Assembly: GCF_001274935.1 (NCBI RefSeq)
Contig: NZ_LILC01000002.1
Span: 141,923 to 205,922 of the forward strand
Source of the DNA: Priestia koreensis
Lineage (GTDB): Bacteria; Bacillota; Bacilli; Bacillales; Bacillaceae_H
Reading direction: 5' to 3'
DNA: 64,000 bases
The first letter of the stretch is position 1; each line of letters starts with the position of its first letter. Of the stretch, positions 50,444 through 59,153 are shown piece by piece. The position numbers and the translations under genes are program-made. The notes under the pieces are model-generated. The model ran no database searches. It worked only from the letters and a program-made list of their open reading frames with translations, and had not been told where the DNA came from.

Positions 50444-50590
50444 AGGGCATACTTACTGAAAGGTAAGGACGCAAAGCTATGGGTCTAAGGGTGAAATTAC
50501 TAGATTTCACCTATGATTGCCAGGTTGCAGATTCTAAATTCTTATTTTAGAGCTATGCCCTTTTCTGTTTGTCTGGAAAAGGGCTATTTG
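50444..50590 (+). ncRNA. GEMM-I riboswitch (cyclic-di-GMP-I class)
   Basis: Conserved GEMM-I elements occur in order: P1 strand AGGGCATA (50444-50451), hairpin CTTAC-TGAAAG-GTAAG with a GAAA tetraloop, the invariant GGACGCAAAGC (50466-50476), the ATGGGTCTAAGG-type P3 side with a stem GTGAAAT/ATTTCAC, GATTGCCAGGTTGC (tetraloop receptor side) and the closing P1 strand TATGCCCT (50554-50561). The closing strand also pairs as GCCCTTTTC (50557-50565) with GAAAAGGGC (50576-50584), a likely expression platform that is exclusive with P1. A TATAAT lies at 50421-50426. It precedes the GH8-like gene. Ligand type (cyclic-di-GMP or cGAMP) needs testing. Confidence 0.88.
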
Positions 50591-50645
50591 TAGTTCTAGG
50601 AGACTTCTTAGATCTGAATCCCTATGAAAACTTAGGAGGATTCAT

Positions 50646-51743
50646 GTGAAAAAAGTTTTGTCTTTGTTGTTTGTTGCGATGTTTTTTGTGACTAGCATGA
50701 GCGTACCTGCGAATGCGCAAACAGATTTGACGACGGGAACGGAGAATTTTATTAATTCCGCTCTGATGAATGGAAACGGCACGTTGGCTACGTATTTAGT
50801 AGAACAGCAGTCAATTGATCCTGATTTTGCAGCGGGCAGAGAATCACTATCAGAGTCAATGGGTCTTATGATGATGTATCTTGCTCAAAAGGGCGATCGC
50901 GTGACGTTTTCAAAGTATTACCAGGAGCTCAAGCAATATTACCTTTCAAAACAGACAAACATTGTCTATTGGAAACTCAGCAATGATGGAAACACTCATG
51001 CGACGATGAATGCGATCATTGATGATTGGAGAATTGCTGATGCCTTGTTCATGGCAGGTGAGGCTTGGAACAACAAAACGTATATTCAAACAGCCCTTGA
51101 TATTTCAAATGCGCTGAACAAATACAATCAAAAACAAAAACATTTCGTCGATTTTTACGACGAACAATATAAAGTAAATAACGACACGATTAGTCTTTTC
51201 TATATCGACCCAGTTGCGTTGAACTACATGGTGAAATACGGTGTGATTGATAGCACGATGTATAACCGAATGGTTGCCGTTCTTCGTAAATCAGCAGGAG
51301 ACGGGCCGTTCTTTCCGCAAAATTACAACGTGCGAACAAAAGCGTATCAGTACAACGATCAAGTGAACTTAATTGAACAGATTTATACCGCTTATTTTAG
51401 AAAACAAGCAGGGATTAATTCCCCGGCATTTTATTCGTTCTTGAAAAAAGAGTTTAATACAAATGGAGTCATTTATGGTCAGTATGATCGCGTGACTAGA
51501 CAGCCTGCGGTAGACTTTGAATCAAATGCTGTATATGGCATGACGATTCTTTACGCACTTCAAATGAACGACGTTACGTTTGCGAAAAAAGTGTACAAGC
51601 GCATGAAAGAATACGAGATTGCAGATGTGAAAAATCCTTACTACGGTGGGTATGTAGTTTTAACACCTACAGGGTATGACACGCACATCTTTGATAATCT
51701 ATTTCCTCTGTTAGCAAAACAGCAGTTAGAAAAATTATATTAA
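50646..51743 (+). CDS. Secreted GH8-like protein (YdaJ-like)
   Basis: A 365-residue protein with a signal peptide (residues 1-24, cleaved after ANA). The alpha/alpha-barrel GH8 pattern is visible: SLSESMGLMMMYLAQ with the presumed acid Glu, and IIDDWRIADALFMAGEAW with the Asp pair, then WxD-like DFYDEQY and FESNAVYGMTILY. It would cut or trim a beta-linked polysaccharide outside the cell. GTG start after TAGGAGGA. It is directly controlled by the riboswitch in its leader. It pairs with a second, membrane-anchored relative at 55974. Confidence 0.82.
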   Translation: MKKVLSLLFVAMFFVTSMSVPANAQTDLTTGTENFINSALMNGNGTLATYLVEQQSIDPDFAAGRESLSESMGLMMMYLAQKGDRVTFSKYYQELKQYYLSKQTNIVYWKLSNDGNTHATMNAIIDDWRIADALFMAGEAWNNKTYIQTALDISNALNKYNQKQKHFVDFYDEQYKVNNDTISLFYIDPVALNYMVKYGVIDSTMYNRMVAVLRKSAGDGPFFPQNYNVRTKAYQYNDQVNLIEQIYTAYFRKQAGINSPAFYSFLKKEFNTNGVIYGQYDRVTRQPAVDFESNAVYGMTILYALQMNDVTFAKKVYKRMKEYEIADVKNPYYGGYVVLTPTGYDTHIFDNLFPLLAKQQLEKLY

Positions 51744-51750
51744 TCCAGAA

Positions 51751-51786
51751 GACGTGGCTATGATTTTATAGCCGCGTCTTTTTTCG
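51751..51786 (+). terminator. Terminator after the secreted GH8-like gene
   Basis: AGACGTGGCTAT pairs with ATAGCCGCGTCT (one G-T pair), followed by TTTTTC. Confidence 0.85.
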
Positions 51787-51827
51787 TGCAAGTAAAGCAT
51801 TGCTTGTACACTTTATCTAAAAGAGTC

Positions 51828-51836
51828 TGCTATAAT
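51828..51836 (+). promoter_or_regulatory. Extended -10 promoter candidate
   Basis: TGCTATAAT is a TGN-extended perfect -10 about 35 bases before the DUF2334 gene; no -35 at normal spacing. It would give this gene a promoter independent of the riboswitch. Confidence 0.45.
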
Positions 51837-51871
51837 ACTAGATACGATTTGTAGGTAAAGGTGGTTACAAT

Positions 51872-53560
51872 GTGAAAAAAATTGCGGTTATGTTTATCGC
51901 TATAGTAATGCTACTCACCGTTAGTAGTGTGCCTTCGCACGCTGAAAAGGCGGATAAGCCAGCCGTTTTGGTCGTGTATTCGTCTGATGATGAGAGCGAT
52001 CATGAACAGCTGAAAATTTTAGATTTGCTTCTTGGGCAATTTACAAGTGATGTTACGTTTATAAAAGATGAGGACCTATCTTCTATCAAAAACAAGCGCT
52101 ACTCTCACATGGTATATGTAGGGCTTGTTAAAAAGAAGATACCATCCTTAGTTGTGCAGAAACTAAATTCCTTTGATGGATCAGCCTTAGCTATTGGCAA
52201 AAATGTTGAACAGCTGGGCAAGCGCTTTTCGTTCATACAAGCAAACGGTGAAGCGGTCATTACGTCAGCTAAGCTCGTATCAAAAAACTTAGACAAAAAG
52301 CTATCAGAGAAGCGGATCATTGTAAATGCGAAGCCGATTGGAAAGGTAAAAACGCTCATCACGGGTCAAACAAAAGATGGCGACGAACAGCTTCTGATGG
52401 CGCAAAAGGGAAAAGATTACTACTTAGCGACAGAATCTTTTTATGATCCAATTGGACAGTTTGTTGGGGAAAAGTTATTTTCTTTTTTTGGAAAAAAGCC
52501 AACGGGTACGCATAAAGTGTATTTACGTTTAGAAGATGTTCATCCTATGTATGATCCTGAAGTGCTAAAGCAAGCTGCTGATTATTTGAAGAAAAAGGAT
52601 ATTCCGTATATGATCGCGGTCATTCCACTCTATATTAATCCGAAAACGCATGAGGTTATTCATATGTCGGATTCTCCGAAGCTTGTGAAGGTACTTCAGT
52701 ATATGCAAGATAACGGCGCAACAATCGTACTACACGGTTATCGTCATCAGTACAAAGATGAGGAAACGGGTGAAGGCTTTGAATTTTGGGATGTTAAGCG
52801 TGATGAACCAATTTTGACAAGTCGGAATGATGATGTAAAAGGTCGAAAGGATTTTGAAACGACCGCTGATTACCGAGGGTATTTGAAAAAAGGTGAGGCT
52901 TTTGAACGGAAATACGTTGAAAATGCGATGCAAAGTGGAATAGAAGAACTTGTTACTCACAAGCTTTATCCGCTCGCATTTGAAGCTCCTCACTATGCGA
53001 TGTCACAAACAGGCTACGACGTTCTGTCAAAACATTTTTCTACGTATGTTGGGCAAACACAGGTGACCGATTTAACATGGACCGGTCAGTACGCTCCTCT
53101 AAACGAGAGTCAGCCTACATTTTTAAACGGAATGACGCTCCTTCCGGAAACAATTGGCTACGTTAGTCATGATGCAGAGCATTCGGTTGATGCAGCTAAA
53201 AGTAACGTAAAAGAAGTTAGTGAATTTACCGACTCCTACGTTGCAGGATTTTATCACCCATATTTAAAGCTTTCGAATTTAAAAGAGCTCGTCGAAAGCC
53301 TAGATCGTGTTCCAAACCGTGAGTGGGTGGATTTGAAAAAGCTAGACAATCGTGTAAAAGTACAAAACGTGACCATCTCATCAAATAGTAGTGGAGTGAA
53401 AGTAGATAAGTCGTTTATTGCTAGCAGCTATGAACGACAGTATCTGTTTAAAAAATATGGTGTCTGGTTCATTATCGGTGTTGTGGCGTTACTACTTGCT
53501 TGCTACTACGTTTTCAATCGTTTCTTCAATAAAAATAAAGATGACAATAATTATATTTAG
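51872..53560 (+). CDS. DUF2334 polysaccharide deacetylase-like protein (YdaL-like)
   Basis: A 562-residue protein: signal peptide (residues 1-24), an N-terminal domain of about 180 residues, a DUF2334 deacetylase domain (VYLRLEDVHPMYDPE with the Asp, ATIVLHGYRHQY with the HxxxH metal site, AGFYHPYL with the terminal His) and one C-terminal membrane helix (about residues 532-550) followed by a basic Lys/Asn tail. It would de-N-acetylate a surface glycan. GTG start after AAAGGTGG. In B. subtilis YdaL is in the ydaJKLMN operon. Confidence 0.85.
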   Translation: MKKIAVMFIAIVMLLTVSSVPSHAEKADKPAVLVVYSSDDESDHEQLKILDLLLGQFTSDVTFIKDEDLSSIKNKRYSHMVYVGLVKKKIPSLVVQKLNSFDGSALAIGKNVEQLGKRFSFIQANGEAVITSAKLVSKNLDKKLSEKRIIVNAKPIGKVKTLITGQTKDGDEQLLMAQKGKDYYLATESFYDPIGQFVGEKLFSFFGKKPTGTHKVYLRLEDVHPMYDPEVLKQAADYLKKKDIPYMIAVIPLYINPKTHEVIHMSDSPKLVKVLQYMQDNGATIVLHGYRHQYKDEETGEGFEFWDVKRDEPILTSRNDDVKGRKDFETTADYRGYLKKGEAFERKYVENAMQSGIEELVTHKLYPLAFEAPHYAMSQTGYDVLSKHFSTYVGQTQVTDLTWTGQYAPLNESQPTFLNGMTLLPETIGYVSHDAEHSVDAAKSNVKEVSEFTDSYVAGFYHPYLKLSNLKELVESLDRVPNREWVDLKKLDNRVKVQNVTISSNSSGVKVDKSFIASSYERQYLFKKYGVWFIIGVVALLLACYYVFNRFFNKNKDDNNYI

Positions 53561-53568
53561 GTCGAGAC

Positions 53569-53603
53569 AGCGATTAGGGAAGATGTTCCTTGATCGCTTT
53601 TTT
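53569..53603 (+). terminator. Terminator after the DUF2334 gene
   Basis: AGCGATTAGGGAA pairs with TTCCTTGATCGCT (with mismatches), followed by TTTTTTG. Confidence 0.8.
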
Positions 53604-53986
53604 GAGTTGATTCGTTGGTCCTATTTTTTGAAAGATGAGCACGTCCGTGGGGGAACTACCAGAAAAGTTGTGTTACCATTAGCAAAATAACCGACTTGTG
53701 CGGTGCGAACTTTCAAATCACCTGTTAAAATGGAAAAAAACGGGTATATAAAAGGTAGATTTTAGCGATACCATAATTCCCATTTTTGTGGTGAAATAGT
53801 TGAGTAATAAATTTAAACGTAGCTTTTATGATCCAAATGGAGCATCCTAACGTTTACCAATTGTACAGTTGAAGAGAAATAGACTTATTTTATGATACAA
53901 TCTAAATCTCTCGTCCATCATATGATTTCGAAACGTTCACGCTCTGCATATAGGTTCAGAAAAAAATAGATAAAGGGAATGGTCAA
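53604..53986 (+). other. Long leader upstream of the degenerate-GGDEF gene
   Basis: No gene is supported. The stretch contains CGTGGGGGAACTACC and several A/T runs but no RNA family that I recognise. The promoter candidate lies at its 3' part, giving a leader of about 80 bases. Confidence 0.4.
53869..53901 (+). promoter_or_regulatory. Promoter candidate of the YdaK-like gene
   Basis: TTGAAG (53869-53874) is 16 bases from TATGAT (53891-53896); alternatively TGATACAAT (53893-53901) is a TGN-extended -10. Either would start transcription of the last three genes apart from the riboswitch. Confidence 0.45.
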
Positions 53987-54751
53987 ATGAAACGAAATTC
54001 TACGTTATGGATCGTTGCAGGGCTTATGTTAATTATGTTGCTCACGATTGCGTACTTACCGTTAGAACGAGCGGTCATTAACTATATTATGATCTTTGCA
54101 TACATACTTGTACTGCTAAGCGTCAATAGTTCAAAAAGTTTTATTGCGTTGCTAGTGATGGTTCTGGGGTATGGTTTTGCACTAACCTTCTATTGCTACA
54201 AAGCCGGATTCACAGGCGGCATCCAAGCGCAATTTGTTGTACTTCACCTGTTCTTAACAGCGAGCTTACTTTTACTTTGGATCCTTTTTTACCATGTGAA
54301 ACGATTAATTAAAAAAGTCAACACGTTAGAAGCACAGGTTCAAAACCTAGAAAAGTATGAAGACGTGCCAAATTTATTGTCAGAAAATGAATTTGTGAGT
54401 CAGGCTCAGCTTTTAATAACAGGAACAAAAAGAAGAAATGAAAGCTCCTATTTGTTAAAAGTTCAAAGCACTCATCAAAATGAAACGTCCAAGTCGACGC
54501 TTTATACAGCGACGAAAATTTGCTTGGAGATGTTAAGAAACAATTATGATCTTGTGACGAGATATGAAGATCAAATGTTGCTGATCTTTTTGCAAAATAC
54601 GGATGAATCAGGTGCTCAAGTCGTCATTAACCGTATGAAGGAAAAGCTGAAAATAGAATTCTCAACATCTGCTGTTTCCATTCAGTCTACGCCCATCGAC
54701 ACTCTAGAATCGGCATTTGAAGATTTCAACGTAAGGATGAATGAAGCATGA
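53987..54751 (+). CDS. Membrane protein with degenerate GGDEF domain (YdaK-like)
   Basis: A 254-residue protein: four membrane helices (about residues 7-107), a short coiled coil (KRLIKKVNTLEAQVQNLEK) and a C-terminal domain with the GGDEF fold pattern. In the place of RYGGDEF the sequence is RYEDQMLLIFLQNT (about residues 197-210), so cyclase activity is lost. The I-site region reads RNNYDLVT; the Asp aligns but the Arg is one residue further away than in RxxD. This mirrors B. subtilis YdaK, a cyclic-di-GMP receptor. Its stop overlaps the glycosyltransferase ATG (ATGA). Confidence 0.78.
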   Translation: MKRNSTLWIVAGLMLIMLLTIAYLPLERAVINYIMIFAYILVLLSVNSSKSFIALLVMVLGYGFALTFYCYKAGFTGGIQAQFVVLHLFLTASLLLLWILFYHVKRLIKKVNTLEAQVQNLEKYEDVPNLLSENEFVSQAQLLITGTKRRNESSYLLKVQSTHQNETSKSTLYTATKICLEMLRNNYDLVTRYEDQMLLIFLQNTDESGAQVVINRMKEKLKIEFSTSAVSIQSTPIDTLESAFEDFNVRMNEA

Positions 54752-55977
54752 AGATTGCATTATTAACTGTGATGAGCTTTTTTTGGCTCCTTCTTATCTA
54801 TTATTCGGTGCTTGCAATTGCAGGGGTGTATCACCGCATAAAGAAAAAAGAGAAGGTGTCACTAGATCGTTATCCATCGGTAGCGATCTTAATTCCTGCT
54901 CATAACGAAGGGGTAGTTATCAGCGATACGCTTCATGCGATGTCGCAGTTAAATTACCCTGGACAATTAGACATATACGTATTAGACGACGCATCAGAGG
55001 ATGAAACTGCTACTATCGTTCGTTCATACGAACAAATATTCAAGCGAATTCATTACGTAAAGGTTCCTCCAGGAAGTCCAAAAGGGAAATCTCGCGTACT
55101 TAATTACGGTCTATCTGTTACGGATTCGGATTATTTTTTAGTATATGATGCCGACAATCAGCCCGAGGAAGATGCCGTTAAAATTCTCGTAGAAACAGCT
55201 GAAACGACACCAAAGGCCGCAGGAGCGGTCGGTTATGTGAAGACGGTGAATGCGAATAAAAATCTGTTGACGCGCATGATTGCCATTGAATTTCAGGTGT
55301 TTCAACTTCTCATGCAGTCAGGGCGTTGGCTGTTATTTAAAATTGGGACGCTTGCAGGGACGAATATGCTGCTTAGACGTTCGGTTTTAGATGAGATGGG
55401 AGGATATGATCCATATGCGCTTGCAGAAGATTCTGAGCTTACGATGCGGATTACGGCAGCGGGCTATCTCATTCCCGTTGTACCAGAGGCAAGAACGTGG
55501 GAGCAGGAACCTGAAAGTATGAAAGTGTTTATTCGCCAGCGAACAAGATGGCTGATTGGAAATATCTATATTCTTGAAAAATCTCTCTATAACCTGAAAT
55601 TTTGGCGTGGGAAAACGTTTTTTCATACGTTTCAGCATTTGCTGACATACCTTTTCTTTACGGTGTTCTTATTGTTCTCAAACGTTTGGTTTGTGCTGAG
55701 TCTGTTTGGGATGGATCTCCCAGACATTGGATCACCGCTCCTCATGTTTTGGTTTATGAGCTATATTGTGTATTCACTACAAATTCTTGGAGGAATGGTT
55801 CTTGACCGGACCACTTCGCCTTATAATATCTTTGTAGGGGTCATTATGTATTTCACCTACGCGCAGCTGTTTTTAATTTTGTTAGTCAAAAGCCTCTACT
55901 CGTATACATGGAACCGAATTCGAAATAAGACGATTGAGTGGGACAAAACGAGGAGGTTTAAAGGGGAGCAAATGTGA
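54748..55977 (+). CDS. Family 2 glycosyltransferase of exopolysaccharide type (YdaM-like)
   Basis: A 409-residue processive-type GT2: one N-terminal membrane helix, GT-A domain (SVAILIPAHNEGVVISDTL, VLDDASEDET, YDADNQPEEDAV for the DxD-like metal site, GTNMLLRRSVLDEMGGYDP, EDSELTMRI) with the QxxRW-type motif RQRTRWLIGN, then three to four membrane helices at the C-terminus. It resembles cellulose- and PNAG-synthase-like enzymes and would polymerise and export a glycan. Overlaps both neighbours by 4 bases, so it is translationally coupled to the degenerate-GGDEF protein, a probable allosteric partner. Confidence 0.9.
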   Translation: MKIALLTVMSFFWLLLIYYSVLAIAGVYHRIKKKEKVSLDRYPSVAILIPAHNEGVVISDTLHAMSQLNYPGQLDIYVLDDASEDETATIVRSYEQIFKRIHYVKVPPGSPKGKSRVLNYGLSVTDSDYFLVYDADNQPEEDAVKILVETAETTPKAAGAVGYVKTVNANKNLLTRMIAIEFQVFQLLMQSGRWLLFKIGTLAGTNMLLRRSVLDEMGGYDPYALAEDSELTMRITAAGYLIPVVPEARTWEQEPESMKVFIRQRTRWLIGNIYILEKSLYNLKFWRGKTFFHTFQHLLTYLFFTVFLLFSNVWFVLSLFGMDLPDIGSPLLMFWFMSYIVYSLQILGGMVLDRTTSPYNIFVGVIMYFTYAQLFLILLVKSLYSYTWNRIRNKTIEWDKTRRFKGEQM

Positions 55978-56987
55978 ATAAGTACGGAGTCATTTTGATT
56001 GTAGGAGGCGTGTTCATTATTTTACTGTTTTCTTTTCTTCATTACGTACCCCCTAAGCGGGATGTGATTACGATTATTGAAAGTGAGTATATGGATAAAG
56101 AAGGAATCATCCGAGACTACGGACGAAAAGATAATGTGAAATTATTGTCTGAGAGTCTTGGCCTCTACATGGAATACCTGCTGCTACGAGGTGATCAAAA
56201 AAGGTTTGATCAGCAGTTTGATGTGCTGATGGATCATTTCCTCGTGCTTAAAGGCTCCGATACCTTTTTGAAATGGGAGATTGCAAAAGGAGTATCCACA
56301 AATGCACTCGTAGATGATTTACGAATAATTAACGTTCTTCTTCGGGCAAGTGAGACGTTTCATAACGTTGCCTACCGAGAAACCGCACTAAAACTATTTC
56401 AGACGATTCAAGAAAAGCAAAAAACGTCTGCGGGCTATGTGGATTTTTATGATTGGCACCACGAGGAGCGAGCGGATACGCTACATCTCAGCTACCTTTA
56501 CGTTCAGCTACTGACTAAGCTGGATCCAGCGATGAAAAGTAGCGACGTGTATGCAAGATTTCGTGAGCGTCACGCTAGTCTTTTTTATCATGAGTATTAC
56601 TCATACGATACGCATACCTTCAAGGAAGAACATAAGGGAGAAGTTAACCTGATTGATCAGTTCTTAATTGAGCTGCAGCTGACGTCGATTGGAAAGCGGA
56701 ACGAAGCTTTTTACAAGTGGGCGAAAAGCGAAATGATGAACGACCATAAGCTTTACGGCCGGTATACGAAGGATCGTCATCCAAAGCCAGCTGTTTCATA
56801 TGAATCATCAGCAGTGTATGCGCTTGGTACGCAATATTTTCTAGACAACCATGATCAGCAAATGGCAAAAGAGTTTCATCAACGTCTCGCAAAATTCAAG
56901 CTTCAATCACAAGCTGATTATGATTCCATTCACTTTTTTGATTTCATCAACTATGCGTTAGCTGATTGGAAGTATCAACATCAATAG
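55974..56987 (+). CDS. Membrane-anchored GH8-like protein
   Basis: A 337-residue protein, paralogue of the secreted GH8-like protein at 50646. The N-terminal hydrophobic helix (GVILIVGGVFIILLFSFLHYV) has no clear cleavage site, so it is probably a membrane anchor. Matching catalytic positions are LLSESLGLYMEYLLL and LVDDLRIINVLLRASE, later VSYESSAVYALGTQYF. The GTG start overlaps the glycosyltransferase stop. It may cut the polymer as it leaves the synthase. Confidence 0.8.
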   Translation: MNKYGVILIVGGVFIILLFSFLHYVPPKRDVITIIESEYMDKEGIIRDYGRKDNVKLLSESLGLYMEYLLLRGDQKRFDQQFDVLMDHFLVLKGSDTFLKWEIAKGVSTNALVDDLRIINVLLRASETFHNVAYRETALKLFQTIQEKQKTSAGYVDFYDWHHEERADTLHLSYLYVQLLTKLDPAMKSSDVYARFRERHASLFYHEYYSYDTHTFKEEHKGEVNLIDQFLIELQLTSIGKRNEAFYKWAKSEMMNDHKLYGRYTKDRHPKPAVSYESSAVYALGTQYFLDNHDQQMAKEFHQRLAKFKLQSQADYDSIHFFDFINYALADWKYQHQ

Positions 56988-56988
56988 G

Positions 56989-57017
56989 AAAAGACTCACG
57001 TTAAGTGGGTCTTTTTT
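56989..57017 (+). terminator. Terminator after the exopolysaccharide block
   Basis: AAAAGACTCAC pairs with GTGGGTCTTTT; T run of six. Confidence 0.85.
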
Positions 57018-57213
57018 ATGTGGGAGTAAATAACAATTAATAAGGGAGAAAAAAGACGTTTTCGCTACATAAATGGAGAAGAAGAAAGCGCATACTATAG
57101 AGAAGAAAAAATGTCCTTTTATTGGAAAGTGATAGGTGATAAGACCAAGTGGGTCGAAAGTAATAGGAGAAGTGTGGTAAAATAGAATAAACCATAAACA
57201 GGGAGAGGATACA

Positions 57214-57447
57214 TTGCAATCATTCTATATGATTGGTATACAGGTATTTCTTATTCTCGGCATTATTGGGATTATCGTGTCGGGTTTGTTATTAGAAACT
57301 TGGACAAGTGAACCGGGTAAAAGGGTCAACGTGCATGCGGAAACCATTCCTTATGCAGCCGTTCGATCTAAAATAGCGCTTTATGCAGGGCTTAGCGGTC
57401 TAGGATCGCTCGTACTTGCCACGTTTATTTATCTTTTGCACCGGTAA
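57214..57447 (+). CDS. Small membrane protein, TTG start
   Basis: A 77-residue protein with two hydrophobic helices (YMIGIQVFLILGIIGIIVSG and LYAGLSGLGSLVLATFIYLL) and a polar loop between them. TTG 57214 is spaced 5-6 bases from GGGAGAGG; an internal ATG at 57229 lacks such a site. Function unknown. It converges with the phospholipase D-like gene. Confidence 0.65.
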   Translation: MQSFYMIGIQVFLILGIIGIIVSGLLLETWTSEPGKRVNVHAETIPYAAVRSKIALYAGLSGLGSLVLATFIYLLHR

Positions 57448-57452
57448 TCAAG

Positions 57453-57497
57453 GAAGAGGCTCTATGGGAACAGAAACTGTTCCCATAGAGCCTCTTC
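57453..57497. terminator. 21-base-pair bidirectional terminator
   Basis: GAAGAGGCTCTATGGGAACAG (57453-57473) is the exact reverse complement of 57477-57497 across an AAA loop, ending in TTTC on the + strand. Confidence 0.88.
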
Positions 57498-57505
57498 TTT
57501 CGTTT

Positions 57506-58951
57506 TTATTGCACTGTTAGCGTAGCCGCTTGAAGATTGACCGGTAAATAATCGTAGAGATCACTTGCTCCGCTCGTAACCGTTTCGGCATACCATGTAT
57601 AGTCTCCTGCAATGGTTGGTGCTAACCAGTTTGAGAAGGTGAACGTAATGCTTTGGTTTCCTGCTAAATTAGCCGTATTGGCGTAAACATAGTTTCCTGA
57701 GAATGTAAGGGAACTAGAAAGATTAGTCCCATCACTTTTCGTAGCCGTTACCGTTGTTGCGGTAGGATCAGGCCACTTTGGTGGAGCCATCAGTTTTACC
57801 TTTTGGATTGGATACGTAGACGGCGCGCGCAGCGTGACGCTGATCGTTTGCGTGCTTCCAACTGGAACCGCTGTTGTACTAATGGAAGAAGTACCGCGTC
57901 CATATGAACCTCTAATACGTAAAAATTCATTGTAGTATTGATCAGCGGTTGCTTTATCATGAATGACCATCAAATTTTCACTATTTGTGTCATTTGCGTT
58001 GGCACTTGCATTGAAGGAGCCTGTGACAACTTGTGCAGAGGTGTATCCTTTATCAGCGATCAGCACCTTGTCGTGAAGTTTGCCTCCGTAAGGGTTATCA
58101 GCAATACTTACCGGAATGCCTTCTTTTGCTAGATAAGCAAGTTCTCCGTAAGGACCGTTACTTCCATATTGGCTTTGATCAAAAATCCCCTCTACGTTTA
58201 CACCACGATTTTTCGCTGCAATGAGCGCTTGACGAATATTATCATCTGTAAATGAGAAGTAATCAAAATAAACGTTGTATTTTGCACTGTTAATGACGTT
58301 CACGATTGCACTTGCCGGATTATCTTCTGGTGCGAAGTATACTTCGACCGGAATGGACCCTGTTGCGGTTGTGACGGTTACCTTTTGGTCAGCTGTAGTA
58401 GAAGGTGAGGCTGTTTTAGTGAACTGTCCGTACACATACATCTCGTCAAAATCGGTTTTATAAATGGATGCTAAAGAAGATGACTTCCATAAAACCGTGT
58501 TGTTGTAGTTGTTTGCATTGCACGTGTCAGTTGTATTAGTAGATCCCATCCATACCTTTTGATCATCTAAAATAATGTACTTGTTGTGCATAAGAGCAGA
58601 TCGATTATCACCTTTGACGGCAATGCCTGCACTTATGAGCTGCTGAGTGAACGTATTGGTTATGTAGTCTGAATCTGTCATGATACGAATGTTAACACCG
58701 CGATTTTTCGCTTGAATAAGCGCATCCACAAATGGCTGATAGCGTATTTCATAGAGAGCTGCATCAATGGTCGTAGTAGCACTATTGATCTCTGTAATGA
58801 GCGCATCTACTAAATTGACAGTTTTGCCAGGACCAAATAAGACGGTTTCTGAATCATACGATGCGGCTGTACTATTTACATCACTAGCAGTAAAAAGGGC
58901 TGCGGCAGAAAAAAGAAGAATAAATGCTTTTCGAACAAACAGTTTGGGCAT
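57506..58951 (-). CDS. Secreted phospholipase D-like protein
   Basis: A 481-residue exported protein: signal peptide (residues about 1-31), then two PLD half-sites with HxKxxxxD motifs, LMHNKYIILDDQKVWMGSTN (about residue 145) and LHDKVLIADKGYTS followed by VVTGSFNASANAND (about residue 295). The last 130 residues are a beta-sandwich-like domain (LRAPSTYPIQKVKLMAPPKW, DYTWYAETVTSGASD). It may act on phospholipids or nucleic acids outside the cell. Start at 58951 on the reverse strand, with GAAAGGTGGCTTTTT ahead. Confidence 0.88.
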   Translation of the reverse strand: MPKLFVRKAFILLFSAAALFTASDVNSTAASYDSETVLFGPGKTVNLVDALITEINSATTTIDAALYEIRYQPFVDALIQAKNRGVNIRIMTDSDYITNTFTQQLISAGIAVKGDNRSALMHNKYIILDDQKVWMGSTNTTDTCNANNYNNTVLWKSSSLASIYKTDFDEMYVYGQFTKTASPSTTADQKVTVTTATGSIPVEVYFAPEDNPASAIVNVINSAKYNVYFDYFSFTDDNIRQALIAAKNRGVNVEGIFDQSQYGSNGPYGELAYLAKEGIPVSIADNPYGGKLHDKVLIADKGYTSAQVVTGSFNASANANDTNSENLMVIHDKATADQYYNEFLRIRGSYGRGTSSISTTAVPVGSTQTISVTLRAPSTYPIQKVKLMAPPKWPDPTATTVTATKSDGTNLSSSLTFSGNYVYANTANLAGNQSITFTFSNWLAPTIAGDYTWYAETVTSGASDLYDYLPVNLQAATLTVQ

Positions 58952-59153
58952 AAAAAGCCACCTTTCAATTTTTTAGAAAATCCTTCTTAACTCTACCAAG
59001 GATGGAATTTTCAGATAAGGGTAAATAGACACAAAAATTTTTAATTTTTTGTAAAGTTTACATAGGCTATTTTTAGTCGCTTCTCGAAAAGAGATAAGAC
59101 CATAAACTTAAACAATAAGAAAAAATAATTTGTAAGCAACAGGGGGAAATAAG

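Noticed and set aside
53418..53690. Open frame overlapping the end of the DUF2334 gene
   Set aside because: Frame-shifted shadow running through the terminator; no start signals.
53604..53870. Second GEMM riboswitch ahead of the YdaK-like gene
   Set aside because: No GGACGCAAAGC or GCCAGGTTGC motif is present on either strand.
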